Under the pieces are notes generated by a model. That model was given only the letters and a program-made list of their open reading frames with translations. It was not told the origin of the DNA and did no database searches. Shown here in pieces: positions 32,420 to 41,015 of a DNA stretch of 64,000 nucleotides (positions within the stretch are counted from its first letter, which is position 1; each line of letters starts with the position of its first letter). The stretch is from Corynebacterium marinum DSM 44953 (GTDB lineage Bacteria > Actinomycetota > Actinomycetes > Mycobacteriales > Mycobacteriaceae): the NCBI RefSeq assembly GCF_000835165.1, contig NZ_CP007790.1, positions 1,240,001 to 1,304,000 of the forward strand, in the 5' to 3' direction. Both the position numbers and the translations under genes were made by a program.

Positions 32420-33649
32420 ATGTCGAACCCGATCGAAGTGAAATCGACCCTCAAACCCGCTTATGACCATGTCATCGTCGGCGGCGGCGTGGCCGCGGAC
32501 AAGGCGGCCCGCGCGATCCGGGAGGAGGCGCCCGAAGCCTCCGTCCTCATCATCTCTGACGTCGGCGACGGCCCGCTCTACCGGCCCGGGTTGTCCAAGG
32601 ACCTGTGGCTCAAGGCGGGCACGACCCTGGAGGACATTGACCTGGGCACCACGCAGACGGGTGCGGAGCTGCTCCTGGGCACCACGGTGACCGCCCTTGA
32701 TCCCGCGTCGCACACCGTCACCACCTCGGACGACCAGCAGATCAGATACGGCCGCCTGCTGCTGGCCACCGGGGCCTCGGCCCGCCGCATCGACACACCC
32801 GACGACGACCGCATCGTCTACTACCGCAACGCCGACGACTACCGGCACCTGCGCTCCCTCGTCTCGGAGGGCACCCGGGTCGCCATCGTGGGCGGGGGCT
32901 ACATCGCCTCCGAGATCGCCGCCGGACTCTCGGCGGTGGGAGCCGATGTCAGCGTCCATTTCCCGAACAACCGGCTGTTGGAGCAGATGTTCCCGGACTC
33001 GATCACCGGCCACCTGACGGAAGTCTACGAATCGAAGGGGGTCTCGTTGAACAGCGGTTTCCGGCTCTCCTCGATCCGGGCGGGCAGAAAACTCACCCTC
33101 GAGCCGGAGACCGGTGAGGCTGTGGAGGCCGATGTCGTGGTCCTGGGGCTCGGTGCCATCCCCAACGTCCGGTTGGCGGAGGAGGCCGGCCTGGAGATGG
33201 AGCAGGGCGGAGTCCTGGTCGACGAGACACTGCAGACCAGCGCCCCGGACGTCTACGCCGCCGGCGACATCGCCACCTTCGAGGACCCGCTGCTGGGCCG
33301 CAGGCGCGTCGAACACATGGCCAACGCGGAACGCTCCGGCGACGCCGCTGGCCGCACCATGGCGGGCAACCGCACCGGGTACCGCTACACCCCGTTGTTC
33401 TGGTCGGACCTCTTCGACGACGGCTACGAGGCCCTGGGGGAGACGCGCACCAGCCACCGGGTAGAGGAGGTGTGGAACGACGCCCACGACGCCGCGGTCC
33501 TGTACTACTTGGACGGAGACCGGGTCCGGGGAGTCCTGATGTGGAACACCTGGGGTGCCGTGTCGAAAGCCCGTGAGGTGATGGAGGCCTCGAAGGAGGG
33601 GCAGCTGCCGTTGTCCGAGCTGGCCGACCGGATCACGCCGGGCGGTTAG
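32420..33649 (+). CDS. FAD/NAD(P)-dependent oxidoreductase (AIF/ferredoxin reductase type)
   Basis: A 409-residue pyridine-nucleotide-disulfide-family oxidoreductase. The FAD motif VIVGGGVAADKAARAI is near residue 18, the NAD(P) motif VAIVGGGYIASEIA near 155, and the second FAD contact DVYAAGDIA near 278. There is no CxxC active-site pair, so it is not a thioredoxin- or glutathione-type reductase. A C-terminal domain of about 90 residues (YTPLFWSDLFDDGYEALGE) resembles rubredoxin/ferredoxin reductases and AIF. The electron partner is not encoded nearby. It diverges from the broken P-type ATPase gene. Confidence 0.88.
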   Translation: MSNPIEVKSTLKPAYDHVIVGGGVAADKAARAIREEAPEASVLIISDVGDGPLYRPGLSKDLWLKAGTTLEDIDLGTTQTGAELLLGTTVTALDPASHTVTTSDDQQIRYGRLLLATGASARRIDTPDDDRIVYYRNADDYRHLRSLVSEGTRVAIVGGGYIASEIAAGLSAVGADVSVHFPNNRLLEQMFPDSITGHLTEVYESKGVSLNSGFRLSSIRAGRKLTLEPETGEAVEADVVVLGLGAIPNVRLAEEAGLEMEQGGVLVDETLQTSAPDVYAAGDIATFEDPLLGRRRVEHMANAERSGDAAGRTMAGNRTGYRYTPLFWSDLFDDGYEALGETRTSHRVEEVWNDAHDAAVLYYLDGDRVRGVLMWNTWGAVSKAREVMEASKEGQLPLSELADRITPGG

Positions 33650-33758
33650 GCGGGCCGGATCCACCCCCCGGTTGACAGGTGCAGCCCGGCGGGATTCAAT
33701 GCGGGTAGACACTCCGGCCTCGGGACGTCGTCATCCACAGCAGTGGAGAGTAGGAACC

Positions 33759-35705
33759 TTGTTCCGCCGCATGCTCGTCAAGGACGTCCGCCGTAATCTC
33801 ACCGTCTCTCTCACGCTGATCGTCCTGATGATGCTGTCGGTGGTTCTGGCCACCGCCAGCGCCGGGCTCCTCGCGCGGCTGGCAGGATCCAGCGACCTGT
33901 TGCTTGAGCGTGCCGACGCACCGCACGTCGTGCAGATGCACGCCGGCCCGCTGGAACCCGAGGACATCGCTCGGTGGGCGGCCGCGCGCCCCGAGGTCAC
34001 CGCCCACGGGACCCACCTGCTGCTGGACGCAGACAACCAGCCGGTGACCGACGTCGAGCCGGGCACCGTGTGGCTGCCCGTCTACTACGAGATCGAGGAA
34101 GACCTGCAGCCGGGGGCGCTGGACCTCGTCGCCGGCCCCGACGGGTTCCGCCACGATCTGACCGTCGCGGGTTTCGTCCGGGACTCGATCATGAACACCG
34201 CGATCGCCGGCTCCAAGCGACTGGCGGTGCAGCCGGGGGCGCTGGACCTCGTCGCCGCGCACACCGGCACGCCGGAGCACCTCATCTCCTTCTGGCTGGA
34301 GGATCCGGACACGCAGATCGCCGGATTCCGGAAGGCCTACCAGGACGACCGCCTGCCCAGCGCCGGCCACATGGTCGACCGCGCCACCTTCACCATGTTC
34401 AACATGATCAGCGAGGGCATCGTCGCCGGAGTGGTCGTCCTCGCCGCCTTGTTGCTGATGCTGGTCGGGCTGCTGTGTCTCCGGTTGTCCTTCCTCACGG
34501 CGGTCCAGCAGGACCGCCGTGAGATCGGAGTGCTCGCGGCCATCGGGGTCGCCCCGCGCGGGATCAGCCGGATCTACCTGGCCAAATACGCAGCGTTCGG
34601 GGCGGTGGCCTGTTCCCTGGGGCTGCTGGGGGGGGGGCCTGGCACTGGCCCCTGCGCTGTCCACGGGACTCAACCGCTACCTGGGCACCGGCGGCGGAGC
34701 GGCGTTATGGCTCGCCCCGGCGTTCACTGCGGTCGGTGTCTATGCGCTGATTCTGGTTTCCATCCGCCTCCTGCTGCGCAGGCTCAACCGGATCAGCCCG
34801 GTGGCGGCCCTGCGCGCCACCGAGCCGGGCGGGAAAGCCTGGGCCCGCGGTCTCAAGCTGCACAGGATGGCGACGCCGACCAACGTCTCGCTGGGGCTGA
34901 TCGACCTGAGCCGCCGGTGGACGATGTTCGTGCTGCTCTTCTTCGTCTTCGTCGTCAGCGTCTTCATCGTGGTGGTGCCCAGCAGCGCCGCCCTGACCGT
35001 CCGGTCCCCGCAGTTTCTCACCTACATGGGTGTCGGTCCGGCCGATGTCCGCATGGATCTGCAGTACGCGGACGACTCCTCCGCCGAGCTTTTCGACGCC
35101 GCCGTCGACACCCTCGCGGCCACGCCCGACGTCGCCGAGTTCACGGCCTTGACCACGACCCGCCATGAGGTGGGCGGGACGGACGGCACCAGCGTCAACC
35201 TCTACGTCGAAAGCGGCGACCACGACATCCTGCCGGTCAGCTACGCCGACGGGCGGGCGCCGTCCGGCGAGGGGGAGATAGCGCTCTCCCTGCTCGCGCT
35301 TCGGCGCTGGCTGCGATGCTGCTGGCTGTCCTCATGACCATGATGTTCACCCGCATGCTGCTGGCCTCGGACCGCGGCCAGGTGGCGATCCAACGGGCGA
35401 TCGGGGCCACGGACCGCGACGTGCGCGCGCAGTATCTCACGCGCATTCTCACCGTCCTCGTCCTGGCCGTGCCGGTGGGGCTGCTGGGAGCGGCGACCGT
35501 GGGGGAGAGGCTGTTCAACCTCATCTTCGAGGTCATGTTCGGCGGCACCGCCAACCTGCTCCAGGGCACCAGCCAGATCGATCTGCTCATCGGGCCTGCC
35601 CTGGCCGCCGTCGCAGCCGCCCTCATCCTGGCGGTGGGCGCCGCTACGACGGTGGCCACCCGCGAGGTCGGCAACGCCGGAATCAGCACCCTGAACGTCG
35701 AGTAA
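33759..35705 (+). pseudogene. FtsX/MacB-type ABC transporter permease, decayed
   Basis: Remnant of a two-FtsX-domain permease that would pair with the ATPase at 35719. The first frame (probable TTG start at 33759 behind GGAGAGTAGG) encodes the N-terminal helix, an extracytoplasmic domain and the first FtsX helices. It breaks in a G10 run (34628-34637); nine G would keep the frame (LGLLGGGLALAPAL). The second frame continues to about 35290 (SYADGRAPSGEGEIALSLL). There a deletion joins it, out of frame, to the last FtsX block (MLLAVLMTMMFTRMLL...). About 645 codons remain against roughly 780 in the family, so at least two lesions are present. Confidence 0.88.
34105..34257 (+). repeat. Two copies of a 30-bp direct repeat inside the permease pseudogene
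   Basis: The same 30 bases occur at 34105-34134 and 34228-34257, exactly 123 bp apart (41 codons, in phase). They encode QPGALDLVA in both places. Recombination between them would remove 41 codons without changing the frame. Confidence 0.85.
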
Positions 35706-35718
35706 GAGGACCGGAAAA

Positions 35719-36474
35719 ATGAAGGAAACACCAGCTCAGAACGCAATTCTGGAGGCGCGGGGCGTCGAGAAGCATTTCGGCGGCACCACCGTCCTGCACG
35801 GTGTGGACCTGACGGTCCGCCGCGGCGAGTTCCTCAGCATCATGGGGCCTTCGGGCTGCGGTAAATCGACGCTGTTGTACGCGGTCAGCGGGATGGATCG
35901 CCCGGACGCCGGTACCGTGAGCCTGGACGGGGAGGCGCTGGCGGACCTCAACGCCGCAGAGCTGGCGAATCTGCGCCTGACCCGCATGGGCTTTGTCTTC
36001 CAGCAGGTCCATCTGCTGAAAAACCTCACCCTGCTCGATAACGTGGTGCTCCCGGGATACCTGGCCAAGCTGGCCCCGCGTGCGGTGCTCAACGAACGCG
36101 CGGGCACGCTCATGGCGCGGACCGGAGTGAGGGAGCTCGGCGACCGGGACATCTCGCAGGCTTCCGGCGGCCAGCTGCAACGGGTGGCCATCTGCCGGGC
36201 GCTGATCAACGATCCGGCGATCGTCTTCGGCGACGAACCGACCGGCGCGCTGGATTCGACCGCGGCGCAGGAGATCATGGGGATTCTGGAGGAGCTCAAT
36301 GCCGACGGCATGACCATGCTGCTGGTCACGCATGATCCGCAGGTGGCGTCCCACGGTGACCGGGTGGTCTACATGATCGACGGGCGGATCGCCGCCGAAC
36401 TCGAACTTGACCGTGAGGAGCATCTCGGGGAGCGGCAGGCGGCGGTCGACACGTGGTTGGCGACGCTGCGCTGA
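35719..36474 (+). CDS. MacB/LolD-type ABC transporter ATP-binding protein
   Basis: A 251-residue ATPase of the MacB/LolD subfamily, which powers FtsX-type permeases acting in export of peptides, lipoproteins or antibiotics by mechanotransmission. Walker A GPSGCGKS is near residues 43-50, the signature SGGQLQRVAI near 148, Walker B AIVFGDEPTGALDS near 168-181, and the switch His in LLVTHDP. It is intact although the permease gene 13 nt upstream is broken, so it may now lack its partner. The start ATG has a Shine-Dalgarno GAGG 10-13 nt upstream. Confidence 0.93.
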   Translation: MKETPAQNAILEARGVEKHFGGTTVLHGVDLTVRRGEFLSIMGPSGCGKSTLLYAVSGMDRPDAGTVSLDGEALADLNAAELANLRLTRMGFVFQQVHLLKNLTLLDNVVLPGYLAKLAPRAVLNERAGTLMARTGVRELGDRDISQASGGQLQRVAICRALINDPAIVFGDEPTGALDSTAAQEIMGILEELNADGMTMLLVTHDPQVASHGDRVVYMIDGRIAAELELDREEHLGERQAAVDTWLATLR

Positions 36475-36510
36475 GCGCGCGGGAGGAGTGCCGGCCCCAC
36501 ACGAAATGAC

Positions 36511-36524
36511 ATAATGTACATTAT
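36511..36524. promoter_or_regulatory. Perfect 14-bp AT-rich palindrome
   Basis: ATAATGTACATTAT reads the same on both strands and lies in an AT-rich patch within very GC-rich DNA. It resembles a dimeric repressor operator overlapping a promoter, but no gene start lies close on either strand. Confidence 0.55.
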
Positions 36525-36826
36525 CGGACAATAAGCAATGCCGGGCAGACCGGCCCGAATCGCTGCTCGCCCCCTTTAGCCCCTTAGTCCTGACGCCTCT
36601 GCGCGTTCACGGTCCTGCCCCCGCCCGTCCTGACGTTCCCGCGCCGACGGATTGCTTCCGTCAGAAGTTCCGTGCCGAGCGGCCCGCCGCGGCGCGCCCG
36701 CTCATCCCCGGCGCACCGGCGCGGGTGCTGACCCGGCTCCCGACGGCACCCGTGCCACATGCGGCCCCGGGAACGCGCTAAGGCCCGTTGGCGGCCACTT
36801 CTACACCACCCCCGGGCCCCGCCCCA

Positions 36827-36845
36827 TTACGTCACTGTGACGTAA
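36827..36845. promoter_or_regulatory. Perfect 19-bp palindrome (odd centre)
   Basis: TTACGTCAC, one T, GTGACGTAA. It lies 15 nt beyond the stop of the small membrane protein gene. With a one-base centre it cannot form a normal hairpin loop of that length, so a protein-binding site is more likely than a terminator. Confidence 0.55.
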
Positions 36846-36860
36846 CTAGGGCTGAGTGCC

Positions 36861-37034
36861 TTACTCCGCGTCCCGCTGACGGTATGCGTACCAGAGCTGT
36901 CCCGCAGAGGCCAGAACCATGACGCCGGCGATGACGCCGACGAACCAGTGCCCCTGCCAGGCGACGAATATTCCGAACCCGAGGATGACGATGAGGCGCA
37001 GCCAGATCATCGGGATCATGCGTGCGGGAGTCAT
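36861..37034 (-). CDS. Small membrane protein, 57 residues
   Basis: A 57-residue protein: MTPARMIPMIWLRL, then two hydrophobic stretches (about residues 12-26 and 32-45), ending WYAYRQRDAE. It is almost entirely a helical hairpin in the membrane with a charged tail; no family is recognised. The ATG overlaps the TGA stop of the YceI gene by one base (TGATG), which strongly supports translation from the same mRNA. Codon use resembles that of the neighbours. A role with the YceI lipid-binding protein is possible but not shown. Confidence 0.75.
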   Translation of the reverse strand: MTPARMIPMIWLRLIVILGFGIFVAWQGHWFVGVIAGVMVLASAGQLWYAYRQRDAE

Positions 37035-37735
37035 CAGTTCTTCTCCAGGGCAATGCGGATGTTCAGCTCGCCCACGTCGTCGATTTTGGCGGCGACGAAA
37101 TCGGGCGACTCCACGCCGTACTCATTCCGGTTGATGAGGACGTCACCGGAGACGACGAGAAGCTCTCCGTCGCGGAGCACGTCGAACTCGTGGCTCAACG
37201 GGCGGGTCTCCCCGCGGATCTCCAGTTCCCCGTCCAGCGTCAGCTTCGCGGGGGTTCCGTCACCCGGGATCTCGGAGACGTCGACGGGCTCGGTGACGCG
37301 GAAGGTGGCTGTCGGGAACTCGTTGGTGTTGAGGATCTTGGTGCGGACGTTGATGTCGCGCCGCTCGTTGTCGGTGGATACCTCGTTCATGTCGACGGTG
37401 ATCTCGCCGGCCTGCAGGGTGCCGGCCTCGATCGTCACGTAGCCCTCGACGTCCTGGGTCGACCCGGAGGTCTCCCGGCGGTCGGACGGCAGGATCTCGA
37501 AGAAGGTGAAGCCGACGGACGTGGTGTTCTCGTCCCGGGTCTGCGTGACGCGCCACTGACCGTTGATGTCGGTCGACGCCGGCTGCGCGCCCTCCGCGGA
37601 CAGCCCCTCCGTGCGCACGCCCGGCCCCATTGCCATGGCGATGAGCACCGGCACGACAGCCACCAGGGCGAGTACAACGATGAGTACGACGAAGATCGCG
37701 ATGACGATCTTGCTGGCGGATTTCTGCTGGGCCAT
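37034..37735 (-). CDS. YceI-family protein with N-terminal membrane anchor
   Basis: A 233-residue protein. The N-terminal helix (about residues 9-36: IVIAIFVVLIVVLALVAVVPVLIA) acts as an uncleaved anchor or signal. The YceI lipocalin-like beta-barrel (about 55-233) follows. The hallmarks VGFTFFEI, TVDMNEVSTDNERRD and FPTATFRV are present. YceI proteins bind isoprenoids or amphiphiles in the cell envelope. It is the first gene of a pair with the 57-residue membrane protein. The zinc-ribbon gene ends only 6 nt upstream, so all three may share a transcript. Confidence 0.9.
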   Translation of the reverse strand: MAQQKSASKIVIAIFVVLIVVLALVAVVPVLIAMAMGPGVRTEGLSAEGAQPASTDINGQWRVTQTRDENTTSVGFTFFEILPSDRRETSGSTQDVEGYVTIEAGTLQAGEITVDMNEVSTDNERRDINVRTKILNTNEFPTATFRVTEPVDVSEIPGDGTPAKLTLDGELEIRGETRPLSHEFDVLRDGELLVVSGDVLINRNEYGVESPDFVAAKIDDVGELNIRIALEKN

Positions 37736-37741
37736 CCTGTG

Positions 37742-38077
37742 TTACCTCAACTTTTCAATCGTCCGTGCGAGCGCAACCAATTCGGTGCACAGGTCGCGCA
37801 ATTCGTCCGGGTCAGCGCCCTCCGCGGATGCGGTGGCGACGTCCTCGGCCGCGCACCGCAGTTCGAAGAGCGAATCCCGCAGTGCTTCGACGCGGTCCGG
37901 ATGAATGATAACCGCTTCCGCCGGGATACTGGTACCTGCGACATTGTGGCGCTGTTCATAGGCCCGCTGTTTACAGGATCTGCTGCAGTACTTCCTCGGT
38001 CGGCCGCGGCCGGTGCTGTTCAGCTCCTTGCCGCACCACGCGCAGGAAACCGCAGGTTTGGTTGGGGATATCGTCAC
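37742..38077 (-). CDS. Small zinc-ribbon-like protein
   Basis: A 111-residue protein with an N-terminal treble-clef/zinc-ribbon-like motif: Cys12-x2-Cys15, then RGRPRKYC with Cys31-x3-Cys35. A helical acidic C-terminal part (about 50-111) follows. RGRPRKYCSRSCKQRAYEQR is rich in arginine and could bind nucleic acid. The family looks corynebacterial and unnamed. I prefer the GTG at 38077 because TATTGT lies 7 nt upstream (leaderless); another GTG at 38086 overlaps that -10. A short GTCACGTGAC palindrome covers the start. It diverges from rbpA. Confidence 0.75.
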   Translation of the reverse strand: MTISPTKPAVSCAWCGKELNSTGRGRPRKYCSRSCKQRAYEQRHNVAGTSIPAEAVIIHPDRVEALRDSLFELRCAAEDVATASAEGADPDELRDLCTELVALARTIEKLR

Positions 38078-38111
38078 GTGACACACAATAACCGATCGTT
38101 GCCGTGCGCAG

Positions 38112-38142
38112 GGAACAAAAGGCGCGGCGGGTCCGTTATACT
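38112..38142 (+). promoter_or_regulatory. rbpA promoter: SigH/SigR-type overlapping sigma-A -10
   Basis: GGAAC (38112-38116), 18 nt and GTT (38135-38137) match the GGAAY-N18-GTT consensus of oxidative/heat-stress sigma factors SigH/SigR. The overlapping TATACT (38137-38142) is a good sigma-A -10. rbpA is SigR-dependent in Streptomyces, which supports the call. The leader is about 70 nt. Confidence 0.75.
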
Positions 38143-38219
38143 GGTACGTCTACAAGTGAACCGGGCGGGATCTTTCGCCCCGGTTCCCCCGGGAATGCAA
38201 CGAAAAGGATGATGCCGCA

Positions 38220-38597
38220 ATGGCAGATCGCGTACTCCGCGGCAGCCGCATGGGTGCCGTCAGCTATGAAACTGACCGCGACCACGACCTTGCCCCGCGC
38301 CAGATGGTGAAGTACCGCACAGACAGCGGCGAGATCTACGAGGTCCCGTTCGCCGACGACGCGGAGATCCCCGAAGAGTGGATGTGCAAGAACGGCCAGC
38401 TGGGAACCCTCATGGAGGGCGAAGGCGTCGAGTCCAAGCCCGTCAAGCCCCCGCGCACGCACTGGGACATGCTGCTTGAGCGTCGTTCCATCGAAGAGCT
38501 CGACGTCCTCCTCGAGGAGCGCGTCGAGCTGCTGCGCAAGCGTCGTCGTTCCGCGGCCCGCCTGCTCAAGGAGCAGCAGTCCAAGGAAGGCGAGTAG
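38220..38597 (+). CDS. rbpA: RNA polymerase-binding protein RbpA
   Basis: A 125-residue actinobacterial transcription factor that binds sigma-A and RNA polymerase and stabilises open promoter complexes. The N-terminal MADRVLRGSRMG, the core domain with YRTDSGEIYEVPFADDAEIPEEWMCKNG and the sigma-interacting C-terminal helix (THWDMLLERRSIEELDVLLEER) are all present. Of the zinc cysteines only one (WMCKNG) remains, as in many corynebacterial forms. The start has Shine-Dalgarno AAAGGATG. A stress-type promoter lies upstream and a strong terminator downstream, so it is a monocistronic unit. Confidence 0.96.
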   Translation: MADRVLRGSRMGAVSYETDRDHDLAPRQMVKYRTDSGEIYEVPFADDAEIPEEWMCKNGQLGTLMEGEGVESKPVKPPRTHWDMLLERRSIEELDVLLEERVELLRKRRRSAARLLKEQQSKEGE

Positions 38598-38623
38598 TCC
38601 TCCCCAGGACTCCCCCGCACCTG

Positions 38624-38655
38624 CTCCCCTCCCGTCCTCCTGGGAGGGGAGTTTT
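38624..38655 (+). terminator. Rho-independent terminator after rbpA
   Basis: A 10-bp perfect stem, CTCCCCTCCC with GGGAGGGGAG, an 8-nt loop and TTTT. It lies 26 nt after the rbpA stop and just before the stop of convergent ppm1. Confidence 0.9.
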
Positions 38656-38661
38656 GCCGTG

Positions 38662-39465
38662 TCAGCGCCGGCGGCTGCGCTGCCAGTGCTTGAATTCGTA
38701 GCCGAGCATGCCCTTGGTTACCTTGGCGATCTCGGCGGCCTGGCCGGCCCGGTGCCTGACGCCCCAGCGGGTGACCTCGACGAGGGAGTCCTTGACGAAG
38801 CTGCCGTCGAGCTTCGATTCGCCGATCTCGCGCTCGGTGAAGGTGATGGGCACCTCGCGGACGTCGAAACCGCCGACGACTGCCCGCCAGGCGAGGTCGA
38901 CCTGGAAGATGTAACCGGCGTTCGACAGCTCGTCCAGGTCCATCGCCTCGAGCACCTCGCGGCGGTAGGCGCGGTAGCCGGCGGTCATGTCGGACAGGCC
39001 ACCGCCCAGCATGAACGAGATATAGGCGTTGCCGCCCTTGGACAGGATCCAGCGCTTCTTCGGCCAGTTGACGACCTTGCCACCCGGGACGTAGCGGGAA
39101 CCGATGACCAGGTCCGCGCCGGAGTCGATCTCGGACAGCAGGAGGTGGAGCTGCTCCGGGGCGTGGGAGCCGTCGGCGTCCATCTCGCACAGGACGGTGT
39201 ATTCGCGCTCCAGGCCCCACTGGAAACCCGCCACGTACGCGCCGCACAGGCCGCCCTTGCTCTCGCGGTGGAGGACGTTGATGCGCGCGTCCTCCGCAGC
39301 CAGCTCGTCGGCCTTGTCCCCGGTGCCGTCAGGGCTGTTGTCGTCGACGACGAGGATGTCGACCTCCGGGGTCGCGGCGCGGACACGTCCCACGATGAGC
39401 GGGAGGTTCTCCAGCTCGTTGTAGGTGGGGATGATCACCAGGGTCGCGTCACTGGGGTTGGTCAC
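38662..39465 (-). CDS. ppm1: Polyprenol monophosphomannose synthase (GT2)
   Basis: A 267-residue GT2 enzyme that transfers mannose from GDP-mannose to polyprenyl phosphate, giving the donor for lipomannan, LAM and protein mannosylation. [12 protein letters not shown] is at the N-terminus, [10 protein letters not shown] holds the nucleotide site and EMDADGSH the metal-binding DAD. There is no C-terminal membrane helix; the membrane partner is the Lnt-like protein encoded just upstream. In M. tuberculosis both are one polypeptide. Here the GTG start overlaps the lnt stop by 4 nt (GTGA). Confidence 0.93.
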   Translation of the reverse strand: MTNPSDATLVIIPTYNELENLPLIVGRVRAATPEVDILVVDDNSPDGTGDKADELAAEDARINVLHRESKGGLCGAYVAGFQWGLEREYTVLCEMDADGSHAPEQLHLLLSEIDSGADLVIGSRYVPGGKVVNWPKKRWILSKGGNAYISFMLGGGLSDMTAGYRAYRREVLEAMDLDELSNAGYIFQVDLAWRAVVGGFDVREVPITFTEREIGESKLDGSFVKDSLVEVTRWGVRHRAGQAAEIAKVTKGMLGYEFKHWQRSRRR

Positions 39466-41015
39466 GAAGGTCTCCTATGGGGTGTTGACGGTCGAGGCTT
39501 GCCTGTGGCACGAAGCGGCTTCCGGCGGGCGGTCACCAGGGCGGCGGCCAAGAGCATGCCTCCCAGGATTATAAGTCCCAGCTGAACGATATGGCCGTAC
39601 CGGGCCGCGAAGGTGAGCGAATCCCGCAGCGGCAGCGTCTCCACGAGGGTCCCGGGCTCGAAGATCCCCGTCTCCTGGCTGACGGAGCCGTCGGGGTGGA
39701 CGATGGCGGAGACACCGGAGGTGGCGGCCACGACCAGGGCCCGGTCGACCTCGATGGCGCGCATCCGGCTCATGGCCAGCTGCTGGTAGGTCATGTCGGT
39801 GAAACCGAAGGTGGCGTTGTTGGTGGGCGTGCTCAGCAGCTGGGCACCGTCGAGGACCGCCTGGCGGTAGGCCGGGTCGAAGGCGACCTCGTAGCAGGTG
39901 GCCACGCCGAGGACGATGTCGTCCATCCGCACGGTGAACTCGGGCGGGCCGGGCTTGAAGTCCCCGGCCTGGTCGACGTACGGGGAGAACATGCGGAAGA
40001 AGTCGCGCATGGGCATGTACTCGCCGAAGGGCTGGAGGAAATGCTTGTGGTGGTGGTCTCCCCTGCCGGTCTCGGGGTCCATCACCACCATGGTGTTGCG
40101 GTCGCCGACCTCGTCGCGGGTGATGGTGCCCACGAGCACCGGCGTATCGACGGCCGCGACCGCCTGAGCGACCAGCTGCCCGGCCCGTTCGTCGGCGAAG
40201 GGATTGACGTCGGAGGAGTTCTCGGGCCAGATGACCAGGTCGAGTTCCTCCCCGCTCTCCCCCACCTGGGCGGCCAGTTGCTCGGTGACGTTGACGTGGT
40301 TGGTCAGCACCGCCCGGCGTTGGGCGTTGAAGTCCAGCCCCATGCGGGGCACGTTGCCCTGCACTGCGGCGACGGTGACCTGGCCGACGGTGGCTTCCTC
40401 GCGGTCGACCACGGTCAGGCCGGTGAGCAGGCCGGCCGCCGACGGAAGGATCACCGCCGCCACCGCCGTCACCCGTACCCGGCGGTCGCGCGTGAGCAGG
40501 CCCGCCAGCCCGGCGCCGACCACCACGGCGGCCAGGGTCACGAGGGCGGGGCCGCCCCAGACGGCGAGGTCGGCCAGGGGTCCGTTGACCTGGCCCCAGG
40601 TCAGCCGGACCCAGGCGAAGCCGCCGAAGGGGAAGGAACTGCGGGCCCATTCGACGAGCACGTAGACGAAGGGGAAAGCGAGGAATCCGTAGCGCCACCG
40701 GGCGACAGCCACCCCGCCGAGGCCGGCGGCCAGCGCGTAGAGGGCGCAGAAGACGGAGAGCGCGACGTAGGGCAGGTTGCCCACGAACTCGCCGATCCAC
40801 GGCAGCATGAACAGGTACACCACCAGGGCGTGGACGAAGCCGATGAGGGCGCCCGCGCGCAGAGAGGGGCCCGGCCGGCCCTTCCAGGGCATGACCGAGA
40901 CGTAGAGCCCCGCCATGCCCAGGACCCCCGCGATCCACCAGCCCAACGGTTCGTTGGAGGTGAAGGCGAGGAAACCGGAGGCTGCGGCGAGGAGGAGACG
41001 CAGCAGGAGAATCAC
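39462..41015 (-). CDS. lnt: Apolipoprotein N-acyltransferase
   Basis: A 517-residue membrane enzyme that adds the third acyl chain to the lipoprotein N-terminal cysteine. About six N-terminal transmembrane helices are followed by a nitrilase-like domain with the catalytic triad: Glu in [10 protein letters not shown], Lys in [14 protein letters not shown] and Cys in [11 protein letters not shown]. One last hydrophobic helix sits near the C-terminus. Corynebacterial homologues also bind Ppm1 and anchor it to the membrane. I place the start at GTG 41015, which overlaps the fxsA stop (GTGA); longer in-frame readings lie inside fxsA. Confidence 0.92.
   Translation of the reverse strand: MILLLRLLLAAASGFLAFTSNEPLGWWIAGVLGMAGLYVSVMPWKGRPGPSLRAGALIGFVHALVVYLFMLPWIGEFVGNLPYVALSVFCALYALAAGLGGVAVARWRYGFLAFPFVYVLVEWARSSFPFGGFAWVRLTWGQVNGPLADLAVWGGPALVTLAAVVVGAGLAGLLTRDRRVRVTAVAAVILPSAAGLLTGLTVVDREEATVGQVTVAAVQGNVPRMGLDFNAQRRAVLTNHVNVTEQLAAQVGESGEELDLVIWPENSSDVNPFADERAGQLVAQAVAAVDTPVLVGTITRDEVGDRNTMVVMDPETGRGDHHHKHFLQPFGEYMPMRDFFRMFSPYVDQAGDFKPGPPEFTVRMDDIVLGVATCYEVAFDPAYRQAVLDGAQLLSTPTNNATFGFTDMTYQQLAMSRMRAIEVDRALVVAATSGVSAIVHPDGSVSQETGIFEPGTLVETLPLRDSLTFAARYGHIVQLGLIILGGMLLAAALVTARRKPLRATGKPRPSTPHRRPS

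Larger units (their letters stand above)
36475..36860. other. Gene-free gap with two orphan palindromes
   Basis: A 386-bp stretch between the ABC ATPase gene and the small membrane protein gene, without any convincing reading frame. It begins with an AT-rich segment around a perfect 14-bp palindrome and ends with a perfect 19-bp palindrome. The middle is GC-rich, with short stop-interrupted frames. It may be the remains of a lost gene, perhaps a regulator of the neighbouring transporter. Confidence 0.6.

Noticed and set aside
36652..36840. 62-residue plus-strand frame in the gap
   Set aside because: Pro/Arg/Gly-rich composition, no ribosome-binding site and no motif; regarded as chance.
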